Source: DAONLM01 sp035406685
GTDB taxonomy: Bacteria > Spirochaetota > GWE2-31-10 > MWDO01
Assembly (NCBI GenBank): GCA_035406685.1
Contig: DAONLM010000043.1
Location: forward strand, 1-16,676
DNA length: 16,676 nt
Direction: 5' to 3'
Shown here: positions 1-7,345 of the stretch, one piece after another
Numbering within the stretch: the first letter of the stretch is position 1
How the letters are laid out: every line of letters begins with the position of its first letter
The notes under the pieces: generated by a model
What the model was told of the DNA's origin: nothing
Database searches by the model: none
Seen by the model: only the letters and a program-made list of their open reading frames with translations
Position numbers and translations under genes: made by a program

Positions 1-39
1 AAATAGAGATTTATTCAATACAAAATCAAATTCTTTCAT
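1..39 (-). CDS. 5' end of an unidentified gene, cut by the window edge
   Basis: Reading the minus strand, an ATG at 39-37 opens 13 codons (MKEFDFVLNKSLF) that stay open to the edge. A strong ribosome binding site (AGAGGAGGA, complement of about 45-53) sits 7 bases upstream of the ATG, which makes a real start likely. Thirteen residues are too few to name a family. Its upstream region holds one copy of a 40-bp element (69-108) whose other copy ends at the last base of the window, so this gene may belong to a repeated family. Confidence 0.5.
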   Translation of the reverse strand, partial: MKEFDFVLNKSLF

Positions 40-68
40 ATTTAATCCTCCTCTAAAAAAAATATTTC

Positions 69-108
69 TATATATTAATCACAAAATTTTTTAAAAAATC
101 CTTTACAA
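69..108 (-). repeat. 40-bp dispersed element, left copy (inverted relative to 16637-16676)
   Basis: Bases 69-108 match the reverse complement of 16637-16676 at 38 of 40 positions by eye. Read on the minus strand, the left copy lies about 30 bases before the start codon at 39 and ends in an AT-rich TTAATATATA stretch that could hold a -10 box. It may be a shared promoter/operator region of a repeated gene, or the end of a mobile element. Confidence 0.6.
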
Positions 109-192
109 AATTTAATAAAAAAAATAAAAAAAATTACCTAAAAACAAAATTCCACCATTGGGATTATGGTATCACAAATTTCTATTTTTTAT

Positions 193-221
193 TTGACAAA
201 TTTTATTTTTTAATGTATATA
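193..221 (+). promoter_or_regulatory. Putative sigma-70-type promoter of the rpoZ operon
   Basis: TTGACA at 193-198 is followed after 17 bases by TATATA at 216-221, inside a TGTATATATATAG stretch. It lies about 40 bases before the rpoZ start and is the only good -35/-10 pair in the 220-base gap. Nothing else is clear there except the 40-bp repeat at 69-108 and a 5-bp hairpin (ACCAT/ATGGT, 154-170). Confidence 0.6.
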
Positions 222-259
222 TATAGCACTTTTTATCCTTTCTTTTAAGGAGGTTAACA

Positions 260-460
260 TTGATTTTACCGTTGGATGAAATTATTGATTTTAAAGGCAA
301 CAGATATGAATTAACCTGTGCAGCTATTAAAAGAGCAATTCAATTAAATTTAACAAAAGATGAGGAACTAAAGAAGAATAAAAATAAAATTGTTCCTACT
401 GCGTTAAGGCAAATCTTTTCAGGTAAAATAAAGTATAAATTAGAAGAAGAGATTTATTAA
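260..460 (+). CDS. rpoZ: DNA-directed RNA polymerase subunit omega (spirochaete type)
   Basis: This 66-residue protein is the omega subunit, which binds the beta-prime subunit and helps assemble RNA polymerase. The family pattern is visible: an N-terminal GNRYELTCAAIKRA stretch (about residues 13-26), corresponding to the 'nRyeLv..aakRA' helix, and a later 'IVPTALRQIFSGKI' stretch (about 44-57), matching 'vvtALrEIaaGKi'. The start is TTG at 260, chosen because AAGGAGG (247-253) lies 6 bases upstream; no ATG fits. It is followed after 3 bases by miaA. An omega gene directly before miaA is, as far as I recall, an arrangement found in treponemes, and the 'DEELKKNKNKIVPTA' insert also looks spirochaete-like. 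Confidence 0.9.
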   Translation: MILPLDEIIDFKGNRYELTCAAIKRAIQLNLTKDEELKKNKNKIVPTALRQIFSGKIKYKLEEEIY

Positions 461-463
461 AAT

Positions 464-1389
464 ATGTCCTCTTTATTCTGTATAGCAATAATGGGACCTA
501 CTGGGGTTGGAAAGAGTGGGCTTGGTATAAAATTGGCAGAGGAATTTAATGGAGAGATAATCTCTGTTGATTCAATGCAGATTTATAAATATCTCGATAT
601 AGGAACTGCTAAACCACAAAAAAGTGAATTACAGAATATTACGCATTATTTAATTGATATTGTTGAACCAGATAAGAATTTTTCAGCAGGCCAGTTTAAA
701 GACTTGGCACTACAATTAATAAACAATATTTTAGAAAAAAAAAAGTCCCTTTTTTGGTTGGTGGAACGGGTCTTTATTTTAACTCTTTAATGAGAGGAAT
801 GATAGATATCCCAAAGGTAAGTGATGAGATCAAGAAAAGGGTAAGAGAAAGACTTTTAAAAAGGGGACAGGAAAGGTTCTTTGAAATACTTAAAAAAATA
901 GATTTTGAATATTCATTAAAAATTCATCCAAATGATAGACAGAGGACATCACGCGCAATAGAGGTATTTTTACAGACAGGAAATAAATTTTCTTCCTATT
1001 TAAAGAGGGAAAACATAAAAAATGAGATAAAATATATAAAAATAGGATTAATTATTGATAGACAAAAATTGTATGATATAATAAATAAGAGAGTGGATAA
1101 AATGATAGAGAATGGTCTTGTTGAGGAGACAAAAAAGATATTAGAAATGGGATATTCAAAGAATTGTCCCGCTTTAAAAGGGATTGGTTATAAAGAGATA
1201 GTCGATTATTTGGAAAATAGATGTTCTTTAGATGAGGCGATATATAATATCAAGAAAAATACCAGACATTATGCCAAAAGGCAAATTACCTGGTTTAAAT
1301 CGATGAATGATATAATGTGGTTTTCGCCAGATGATGAGGAGAATATAAAAAAAGAGATATACAGAAAAATTAAGGAAATAAAAAATTGA
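464..1389 (+). CDS. miaA: tRNA dimethylallyltransferase MiaA, frame broken at an A10 tract
   Basis: MiaA adds a dimethylallyl group to A37 of tRNAs that read codons beginning with U. The N-terminal part (464-790) carries the P-loop GPTGVGKS (residues 11-18), DSMQIY (36-41) and GTAKP (47-51). The rest, in the -1 frame from 745, carries LVGGTGLYF, the DRQRTSRAIEV region and a C-terminal ALKGIGYKE...TRHYAKRQITWF block. The frame changes at ten A residues (735-744) followed by G. The in-frame heptamer A_AAA_AAG (739-745) is the slippery sequence used by dnaX, and a -1 shift there gives exactly the conserved VPFLVGGTG junction. The joined product is about 308 residues, normal for the family. No other lesion is visible, so this is either slippage, a recent indel or a sequencing error. 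RBS is a weak GAAGAAGAGA inside the rpoZ end. The gene overlaps the next one by TTGA. Confidence 0.85.
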
Positions 1390-2375
1390 AAGCAGTCCTT
1401 GTTTTAGAAAAAGAGAATGATTATTTTTATCCTCTTGTAGATAGAGATAAATCTACATCTTTTTTGCCTTTTTCTTTGGAATCTAATTTGTTATCGACAA
1501 TATATTCATGGGTAAATTCATATTTTTCAAAAGATAAAATTTTTGTATGTTGTAAAAAAGGAGAGGAGGATCTTGTCGTTTCGTCCTGTTTTGAGATTCC
1601 AGAGGAGAATATAATAATTGAGCCAGAGAGATATTCATTTTCTTTATCTATATTTTTTACAAGTATATTTATTGAGAGAATTTTTAATGATTCATTGTCC
1701 ATTTTTATACCGGTAAATTTTTTAAACCCTCATACTCTGAATATGAAAAACTGGCTTTTAGCGATTCAAGAGATAATTGAAAAGGGATGGCTTGTTTTAC
1801 CAACATTTTTGTTAAATAGAGGCGAGATATTTTTACCTTATGTTGATGCTGGAAAACTTGTTTCAAGTGTAAAAGGAGTTGATTTTTTTGCAATAGAAAA
1901 GATTTTTAATAGTAAAGATAGTAAAAGAAAAATATTTGGTAAACAGGGTGGGATTACCGGGTTATTTGCTGGTAAGTCGAAGAATATTATAGAATATTTT
2001 ATAAACAGTAGCAAGGAACATAATATTTATAAAAGATTGTATAATATTCTAAACTCGGATATTAAATGGGAAGATATAGAAAATTTGTATAAAGAAATCA
2101 AAAAAGAGGATCTTTTTTTTGATTATTTTAATAATATTGAAAATATTTTAACAATTTTTCTTGACAGGAAACCAGAATATTTAAATGATTGGAATTCATT
2201 ATTTAACAATGTAAAATCTGGTAGCGAAAACATTTTTTATGGTAATGTTATTAGTAAAAATTGTAGAAATGTTATATGTTTTAATTATGATAATGAAAAA
2301 ATTGAACTTGATTCATTAAAGAATTTGGTTATTGTGAAAAAAAATGGCAATGTTGCCATAAAAAATATTCTATAA
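1386..2375 (+). CDS. Degenerate mannose-1-phosphate guanylyltransferase-like protein
   Basis: This 329-residue protein follows the layout of GDP-mannose pyrophosphorylases (GT-A-like nucleotidyltransferases), but the catalytic loop is gone. The N-terminus aligns without gaps to the family start: A3-V-L-V-L stands for 'AVILAG', residues 8-13 (EKENDY) replace 'GGSGTR', Y15-P-L replaces 'WPL', and F26-L-P remains from 'kQFLPL'. Later blocks persist: IFV..KKGEEDLV (about 52-64), IIIEP (76-80), SIFIPVNF (105-112) in place of 'vlP.Dh', and a C-terminal beta-helix-like ending NLVIVKKNGNVAIKN. TTG start at 1386 overlaps the miaA stop (TTGA). The lost Gly-rich loop argues against normal nucleotidyl transfer, so the protein may be regulatory or structural. 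The family call is inferred from motif order. Confidence 0.6.
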   Translation: MKAVLVLEKENDYFYPLVDRDKSTSFLPFSLESNLLSTIYSWVNSYFSKDKIFVCCKKGEEDLVVSSCFEIPEENIIIEPERYSFSLSIFFTSIFIERIFNDSLSIFIPVNFLNPHTLNMKNWLLAIQEIIEKGWLVLPTFLLNRGEIFLPYVDAGKLVSSVKGVDFFAIEKIFNSKDSKRKIFGKQGGITGLFAGKSKNIIEYFINSSKEHNIYKRLYNILNSDIKWEDIENLYKEIKKEDLFFDYFNNIENILTIFLDRKPEYLNDWNSLFNNVKSGSENIFYGNVISKNCRNVICFNYDNEKIELDSLKNLVIVKKNGNVAIKNIL

Positions 2376-2396
2376 ATAAAATAAAGAGGTTTGATA

Positions 2397-2486
2397 ATGC
2401 CTTCAGTAAAGAAAAAAAAGAGAGCAAAGATCGCTAAACACAAAAGAAAAAAGAAATCACGAAAGAATAGACACAAGAAAAAATAA
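2397..2486 (+). CDS. Tiny basic ribosomal protein, bS22/mS38 (AURKAIP1/COX24) type
   Basis: This 29-codon gene starts ATG-CCT-TCA-GTA and encodes MPSVKKKKRAKI followed by an almost entirely Lys/Arg/His tail ending RKNRHKKK. It has a good ribosome binding site (AAAGAGG, 2383-2389) 7 bases before the ATG and a strong hairpin terminator on its stop codon. The start M-x-S-V-x-K-K and the K-x-K/H-x-R-K pattern resemble the 33-residue bS22 protein of mycobacterial small subunits and the C-terminus of mitochondrial mS38. Those proteins bind 16S rRNA near the decoding region. It begins 21 bases after the GMP-like gene, so it is the last gene of the rpoZ operon. It is below usual gene-finder length limits. 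Confidence 0.75.
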   Translation: MPSVKKKKRAKIAKHKRKKKSRKNRHKKK

Positions 2487-2513
2487 AACAGTGGGCTTAA
2501 TGCCCATTGTTTT
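2485..2513 (+). terminator. Rho-independent terminator of the rpoZ operon
   Basis: A 12-bp stem (AAAACAGTGGGC at 2485-2496 with GCCCATTGTTTT at 2502-2513, one G-T pair) has a 5-base TTAAT loop. The stem begins inside the stop codon of the small ribosomal protein gene and ends in a T run. It closes the operon before the unrelated glycosyltransferase pair. Confidence 0.85.
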
Positions 2514-2619
2514 ATTAAGAAAATTAAATTTAGAATCATACTCAAATAAATAAAAAGATAATATTTACTCATTTTTAGATTTTTAGCTAAAAAGAAGTTT
2601 ATTTAAACATAGTAATATT

Positions 2620-3519
2620 ATGATAACAATATTCACTATTCCAAAACCATTTATAGATCCTCATATAAAGATAATTCAGACAAACGCTATAAAAAGCTGG
2701 CTTTTATTAAAACCAACACCAGAAATTATTTTATACGGTGATGATCAAGGGGTTGGAGAGATAGCAGATGAATTAAAAATTAGACATATATCAAATGTGA
2801 AGAAGAATCAATTTGGCACCCCTTTATTAAATGATATATTTGAAAAGACTCAAGAGATAGCAAATAATGAGATAATCTGTTATGTTAATTGTGATATAAT
2901 TTTTTTTCAGGATGTAATTGAGACAATAAAGATAGCAAAAAATCTAAAAAAATATCTTCTTTTAGGCCAGAGATGGGACTATGATCAAAAGGAATTCTTA
3001 GACTTTAGCAATGACTGGCAGAAACAATTGAAAGAGAGAGTAATAAAAAATGGTTCTCTTCATCCACCATTTGGTAGTGATTATTTTATATTCAAAAAAG
3101 GTTTACTAAAAAATATGCCAGAATTTGCAGTTGGTAGACTCGGATGGGACAATTGGTTTATTGAATATTTTATTAAAAATAGAATAAAAGTAATAAATTG
3201 TACTGATTCAATATTTATAATTCATCAGAATCATGACTATTCTCACAAAAAGGTAACTGATCGATTAAGTGAAAATCTTGAAGATTCCAATAATTTAAAA
3301 AATTTAGAAAGAATTGAATTGCCATATAGTATTGATGATGTTTGCTATTTTATTAAGAACGGTAAAGTGGTGTATAAAAAAACATTTAAGAGTCTTAAAA
3401 ATAGCCTTGTAAGGTTTCTTCTTAAACATAAGATTTTATTCTGTATTGTAAGAATAATTAATCTACCATTTAAAATTATAAAAAATAAATTTATAAAAAA
3501 AGAGAGAAAAAAATGTTAA
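2620..3519 (+). CDS. Glycosyltransferase-like protein (GT-A fold), substrate unknown
   Basis: This 299-residue protein looks like a bacterial GT-A nucleotide-sugar transferase. An N-terminal alpha/beta region (MITIFTIPKPF..., AIKSWLLLKP...EIILYGDD) is followed by CYVNCDIIFF (about 87-96), where NCD takes the place of the metal-binding DxD. Then come GSDYFIF and GWDNWFIEYF, typical of acceptor-side segments. The last ~35 residues are hydrophobic and basic and probably hold the protein against the membrane. It overlaps the next glycosyltransferase gene by 7 bases (3513-3519), so the two are translationally coupled. No strong RBS is seen; a 14-bp palindrome (TTTTTAGCTAAAAA, 2580-2593) lies about 27 bases upstream. 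The sugar and acceptor cannot be told. A role in a surface glycan or glycolipid is inference. Confidence 0.65.
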   Translation: MITIFTIPKPFIDPHIKIIQTNAIKSWLLLKPTPEIILYGDDQGVGEIADELKIRHISNVKKNQFGTPLLNDIFEKTQEIANNEIICYVNCDIIFFQDVIETIKIAKNLKKYLLLGQRWDYDQKEFLDFSNDWQKQLKERVIKNGSLHPPFGSDYFIFKKGLLKNMPEFAVGRLGWDNWFIEYFIKNRIKVINCTDSIFIIHQNHDYSHKKVTDRLSENLEDSNNLKNLERIELPYSIDDVCYFIKNGKVVYKKTFKSLKNSLVRFLLKHKILFCIVRIINLPFKIIKNKFIKKERKKC

Positions 3520-4616
3520 ACTTCTGTACACTTTTTGATAGTCACTATTTTATTCGTGGTTTAATAATGTATGAGTCATTAAAAAGACAATGTAAAAATT
3601 TTCATTTATATATTTTTGCTTTTGATAATAATACCTATAATATTTTAAAAGAGTTAAATCTTGACTCAGTTACAGTAATTTCTTTAAAGGAGTTTGAAGA
3701 TCCAGAACTTTTAAGAGTAAAACCAACAAGGACAATTGCAGAATATTGCTGGACAGCAACTCCTTCTGTTATAAAATATGTTTTTGAAAAATATAAAACT
3801 TCTCATTGTATTTATATTGATGCGGATTTATATTTTTTTGATGATCCGCTTCCTCTTATAGAGGAGGGAGGGGATTGTTCAGTAATAATTACAGAGCATA
3901 GATTTTCATCTCAGTATAAATCTCATGAGCAGAATGGAATATATAATGTGCAATTTCTATATTTTAAAAACGATGAAAATGGAAAAGAAATAGTTCAATG
4001 GTGGAGAGATAGATGTATTGAATGGTGCTATTCAAGAAATGAAGATAACAAGTTTGGTGATCAAAAATATCTGGATGACTGGCCTAAAAGATTTAAAGGT
4101 GTTCATGTTTTACAGAATAAAGGTGGAGGAGTTGCCCCTTGGAATGTCCAGCAATTTATCTATTTTAAAGAAAACAATAAGGTAATGCAAAAAGAGATAA
4201 GCACAGGGGATATCTCCAATGTTATATTCTATCACTTCCATAATCTCATAATATATCAAGAGGGCTTTACAAAGGCACTCGGCTATCCTCTTTCGGATGG
4301 ATTAATAAAATATATTTATAATGAATATATGATAAAAATTAAAGAGACGATTGTAAAGTATTCAGATTATTATAGCACTATAATAAAAGGTTTTAATAAG
4401 TTGCCACCGGATAAAATAGAAATTTCTAAAATTTTAAACAGAATGAAAGAGGGAAACTATAAAGGGGATTGTATTATAGTGTATGATGAGGATTTATTTC
4501 AAAAATACCTTGATACTTTTGGTGTAATAAAATATATTGGACTTATTATAAAAAGAGTTATAAATAAAGTAAAAAAGATCATTAAAGGTGAAAATATAAA
4601 AAAGGCTACCCCCTAA
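3513..4616 (+). CDS. Glycosyltransferase, GT8-like, with DADLYFF motif
   Basis: This 367-residue protein begins with CTLFDSHYFIRGLIMYESLKR, the 'stdenYa..l.vsi.Sl' start seen in GT8-like and related nucleotide-sugar transferases. The key metal-binding motif is Y101-IDADLYFF (D103-A-D105). Before it is a WTATPSVIKYVFEKY helix, and after it are the EHRFS, YNVQFLYFK, DQKYLDDWP and GGGVAPWN blocks that usually form the acceptor and donor pockets. HFHNL near residue 243 may supply the C-terminal His ligand. It overlaps the upstream transferase by 7 bases, so the pair is an operon. Its stop codon lies in the loop of a bidirectional terminator. The C-terminus ends in a basic tail (KRVINKVKKIIKG). 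Donor and acceptor are not identifiable. Confidence 0.75.
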   Translation: MLNFCTLFDSHYFIRGLIMYESLKRQCKNFHLYIFAFDNNTYNILKELNLDSVTVISLKEFEDPELLRVKPTRTIAEYCWTATPSVIKYVFEKYKTSHCIYIDADLYFFDDPLPLIEEGGDCSVIITEHRFSSQYKSHEQNGIYNVQFLYFKNDENGKEIVQWWRDRCIEWCYSRNEDNKFGDQKYLDDWPKRFKGVHVLQNKGGGVAPWNVQQFIYFKENNKVMQKEISTGDISNVIFYHFHNLIIYQEGFTKALGYPLSDGLIKYIYNEYMIKIKETIVKYSDYYSTIIKGFNKLPPDKIEISKILNRMKEGNYKGDCIIVYDEDLFQKYLDTFGVIKYIGLIIKRVINKVKKIIKGENIKKATP

Positions 4617-4627
4617 GGTAGCCTTTT
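4600..4627. terminator. Bidirectional terminator between convergent genes
   Basis: An 11-bp perfect stem, AAAAGGCTACC (4600-4610) and GGTAGCCTTTT (4617-4627), encloses the 6-base loop CCCTAA. T-rich sequence follows on both strands, so it can end both the glycosyltransferase operon (+) and the FecR lipoprotein gene (-). The stop codon of the + gene (4614-4616) is inside the loop. Confidence 0.85.
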
Positions 4628-4644
4628 ATTTTTATTATTTGAAA

Positions 4645-6660
4645 TTATTTATAGGTCTCATAAGCTTTATAGATATTCGACTTTGTATCAATAACATATA
4701 CTTCGTTATTAATAACAACAGGGCTTCCTACGAGCGGTAGATTTTCTTTATTTTCCTCTATGTTTATAAAAATAGCCTCATTCTTTGTTTTATCATAACT
4801 GAAGATTTTTCCACTATCTGATGCAAAATATATCTTATCGTTAGCCATTACTAACTTTTTAGTTAAGTATTTATCACTGCCAGGATTGTTATCTACCTTA
4901 ATTACCTTTTGAACAGAGTTAAAAGTATTCAAATCTGCCTTATAGAAGAAACCATCCTTTGCAACAAAATAGAGATTTAAACCATCAGATACTATGTTTG
5001 AGGTAACACCACTTCCTATCTTTAAAATATTATAACTCTTTGTTTTTTGTTTAATGTTGAATCTATACAGGTTACCATCATTATCTGCAATTACAAGATA
5101 CTGATCAGAAATAACAGGTAACATATAACTTGAACTTAAAAGATTATTCGATGTCCATGTTACACTATTACTACTAATATCAAACTCTTTAATGTTTTGA
5201 TATAGAGAATCAGATATATATAATGAATTGTTTTTAGCCGCCATGTAAACCTGTCCCTGAGAAACCTCTATTTCATTCATTACAGAGATGCTGCTACCAT
5301 CAAATTTATAAGTATATCTTGAAGTTGGTATGATTATACTATTGGCTATTTCAACTGGTTTTGCCCAGAAAGATGTTCCATTGGTGATATCAAGAGATTG
5401 AATTATTTCACCACTATTTGCATTTAAAACAAAGATAGAATCATAACTTCCAAATACAACCATATTCTTGTATGGGGTAATAAAACTTTCTATCTTTTTT
5501 AATTTAGGATTACTAAATTTCCATAACAATTTACCAGATGTATTTAGACAGAGCAAAGATTTATTAGTATCCGTTGCTATGTATATAAATTTGTTATTTG
5601 TTGTAACGCCAGTGTTTTTTTCAGAAAAAGTTAATCCTAAATTGCCCAATTTATCAACAACAGTAACGAGTTGTTTTTCAATATTAGTTGTTGTCTCCTC
5701 TGTAACTTTTTCTTTATCTTTGCTGATTTTTTTCTCTTCAATAATTGTTGTCGTCGTCGTAGTATTTTCAGAGATATTATTTTTTCCCATATCTTTAAAT
5801 TCCTCAACTGGGATATCTGTCTTTTTGTCTTTATCAGTTATTTTATCTTTTTTAATAACTTTTGATGAAAAAGAGTTAATATCATTAATTTTTTCTTTTT
5901 CTATTGTAGCAATTGTCTCTTTTAATTTTTCCTCAGAGTCTTTATTCTTCTCCAATTCAGAAACAATAGATGAAATATCTTGTTCTACCTTGCTGTTTAG
6001 ATTTTTTATATCATCATCGGATACAACAATTTTTTCATTTTGAGCTAATTCTATTTCTCCAATAGCAACATCTTCTATCTTTTTTGCAATATTAAGATCT
6101 ATCTCTTTAACTCTATCAAGAGAATCAAGTATTAATCTCTTTTTTATAATAACCTTACCACTATTTACGGCAACCTTTGTTACATTGGATCCAGCCACAA
6201 CAATAAATTCTGTTCCTCTAACACCAGCAGTTATAGATTTTGTATCAACTTCAAAACTGGAGCCCTCTGTCTGTTTTTCTGGTTTTGCTAAAAGAGTTCC
6301 ACTATTTAAAAATAATTTTGTATTATTTATATTCTGTTCAGAATAAAGTTTTGCTATTTTTAATTCTGAATTCTCTTTTATCTTTATGATTGAGCCTTCT
6401 TGAAACTGGATTTCTACATTTGATTTTGACTCTGTTTTGATTGTATCACTCTCTTTTAGGAGATCACCAGCAACAAGTTGCTCCCATTGATTGGTAGTTT
6501 GATCTAAAACAAAAGCATTTCCTTCTACCATTATTACCTTAGCATTGCTAACCTTTTTCCCCTCTAAAGTTGTAGTTGTAGTGGATTCCTTTTTACATGA
6601 AAATGTAATTAAGCTCACACATATAAACAAAGAAACAAATAAATTCCTCATTTTTCTCAT
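4645..6660 (-). CDS. FecR-domain lipoprotein with C-terminal PQQ-like beta-propeller
   Basis: This 671-residue protein starts with a lipoprotein signal (hydrophobic residues 7-20, LITFSC with Cys22, then KK). A short Thr run (27-31) follows. Residues ~38-175 form a FecR-type domain: VEGNAF, GDLLKESDTIKT, FQEGSIIKI and VRGTEF (147-152). Residues ~180-335 are Lys/Glu-rich with coiled-coil character and a second poly-Thr run encoded partly by a (GTC)n-like repeat near 5747-5760. From ~335 to the end, repeated blades such as YIATDTNKSLLCLNTSGKLLWKF indicate a PQQ-type propeller. It is probably envelope-anchored; FecR domains are often scaffolding or sensing modules, and no partner sigma factor lies here. 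RBS AGAAGGAG (complement of 6667-6674) fits the ATG at 6660. Confidence 0.8.
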   Translation of the reverse strand: MRKMRNLFVSLFICVSLITFSCKKESTTTTTLEGKKVSNAKVIMVEGNAFVLDQTTNQWEQLVAGDLLKESDTIKTESKSNVEIQFQEGSIIKIKENSELKIAKLYSEQNINNTKLFLNSGTLLAKPEKQTEGSSFEVDTKSITAGVRGTEFIVVAGSNVTKVAVNSGKVIIKKRLILDSLDRVKEIDLNIAKKIEDVAIGEIELAQNEKIVVSDDDIKNLNSKVEQDISSIVSELEKNKDSEEKLKETIATIEKEKINDINSFSSKVIKKDKITDKDKKTDIPVEEFKDMGKNNISENTTTTTTIIEEKKISKDKEKVTEETTTNIEKQLVTVVDKLGNLGLTFSEKNTGVTTNNKFIYIATDTNKSLLCLNTSGKLLWKFSNPKLKKIESFITPYKNMVVFGSYDSIFVLNANSGEIIQSLDITNGTSFWAKPVEIANSIIIPTSRYTYKFDGSSISVMNEIEVSQGQVYMAAKNNSLYISDSLYQNIKEFDISSNSVTWTSNNLLSSSYMLPVISDQYLVIADNDGNLYRFNIKQKTKSYNILKIGSGVTSNIVSDGLNLYFVAKDGFFYKADLNTFNSVQKVIKVDNNPGSDKYLTKKLVMANDKIYFASDSGKIFSYDKTKNEAIFINIEENKENLPLVGSPVVINNEVYVIDTKSNIYKAYETYK

Positions 6661-6695
6661 TTAAAACTCCTTCTGAATAAGTTTATTTGTTATTT

Positions 6696-6723
6696 ATTAT
6701 AGCACATTTTTATGAAAAAACAA
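6696..6723 (-). promoter_or_regulatory. Promoter of the FecR lipoprotein gene
   Basis: On the minus strand, TTGTTT (complement of 6718-6723) is followed after 16 bases by TATAAT (complement of 6696-6701). A TGC precedes the TATAAT, giving an extended -10. It sits in the trmB-FecR gap, so the lipoprotein gene has its own promoter. Confidence 0.7.
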
Positions 6724-6729
6724 TTTTTT

Positions 6730-7317
6730 TTATATTTTTTTTAGTAAAATATAATATATCTTTTTGCCTTCTTCTCTCCATTTTTTTTCATATAAAGAGA
6801 CCGGATATCCTTCTAATTCCTCTACAAAGTATGGCGAAGAAAGAAAAGAGATAAAGAGATCTGATTTTAAAAAAATATCAATGGCATAGTCTCTATATTC
6901 TATATTATCTGTAACAAAATACAAAATAGATTCTTTTGTCATAATTTCATAATATTTTTTTACCATAGTTTCACTTATTGCTCTTTTTTTAATATGCTTT
7001 TTTTTGGGCCATGGATCTGGGAAATTTATATATATATAATCAAAAAAATCTTTTTCAAAAAATTTATCCAGTGCAGTAAAAAGATCCCCGTTTATTAAAA
7101 TTATATTAGAAAGATTTTCTCTTTCAATTTTTTTCTTTGTTTTGTTAATATATTTAGCTTTAATCTCAAGACCAAAAAAAGTTATATCTGGATTATTTTT
7201 AGCAATAGATGCTAAAAAAAGTCCATTCCCACAACCAATGTCTATTGCTCTTTTTTTATAATCGTTTTTTTTAAATTTTTCTGGGTTAGTTATGTCCCAT
7301 TCTCTTAATATAACCAT
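6730..7317 (-). CDS. trmB: tRNA (guanine-N7-)-methyltransferase TrmB
   Basis: TrmB uses SAM to make 7-methylguanosine at position 46 in the variable loop of tRNAs. The SAM motif AIDIGCGNG (residues 24-32) is intact, followed by GLEIKAKYI (49-57) with the ribose-binding Glu. The family signature NFPDPWPKKKHIKKR (98-112) and the TDNIEYRDYA block (136-145) are also present. At 195 residues it is short for the family (about 210-240) because the usual N-terminal lead-in before the SAM fold is nearly absent. The best RBS (AAAGGAG, complement of about 7331-7337) is 12 bases from the ATG, a little long. The upstream codons run into a stop, so no longer start is available. Its 5' side borders a repeat array, and the GATATC repeat end is within about 30 bases of its start. 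Confidence 0.92.
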   Translation of the reverse strand: MVILREWDITNPEKFKKNDYKKRAIDIGCGNGLFLASIAKNNPDITFFGLEIKAKYINKTKKKIERENLSNIILINGDLFTALDKFFEKDFFDYIYINFPDPWPKKKHIKKRAISETMVKKYYEIMTKESILYFVTDNIEYRDYAIDIFLKSDLFISFLSSPYFVEELEGYPVSLYEKKWREEGKKIYYILLKKI

Positions 7318-7345
7318 AATTTTAAATTACTCCTTTTATAATACA

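Noticed and set aside
745..770. Downstream stem-loop stimulating -1 frameshifting in miaA
   Set aside because: TCCC and CGGG could pair only weakly across a long loop; no stable stem starts 5-9 bases after the slippery site.
2285..2572. Minus hydrophobic frame of 95 codons
   Set aside because: It is antisense to the GMP-like gene, the small ribosomal protein gene and its terminator; its Phe/Leu richness mirrors poly-Lys codons.
2580..2593. TTTTTAGCTAAAAA palindrome before the glycosyltransferase pair
   Set aside because: Perfect over 14 bases, but made mostly of A and T in a very AT-rich gap, so chance is likely. No promoter could be placed around it.
5468..6043. Long + frame of 191 codons opposite the FecR lipoprotein gene
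   Set aside because: It is antisense to the low-complexity Lys/Glu/Thr linker of a well-supported gene. The Ser/Phe/Val-rich product is the mirror image of that composition, and it has no RBS.
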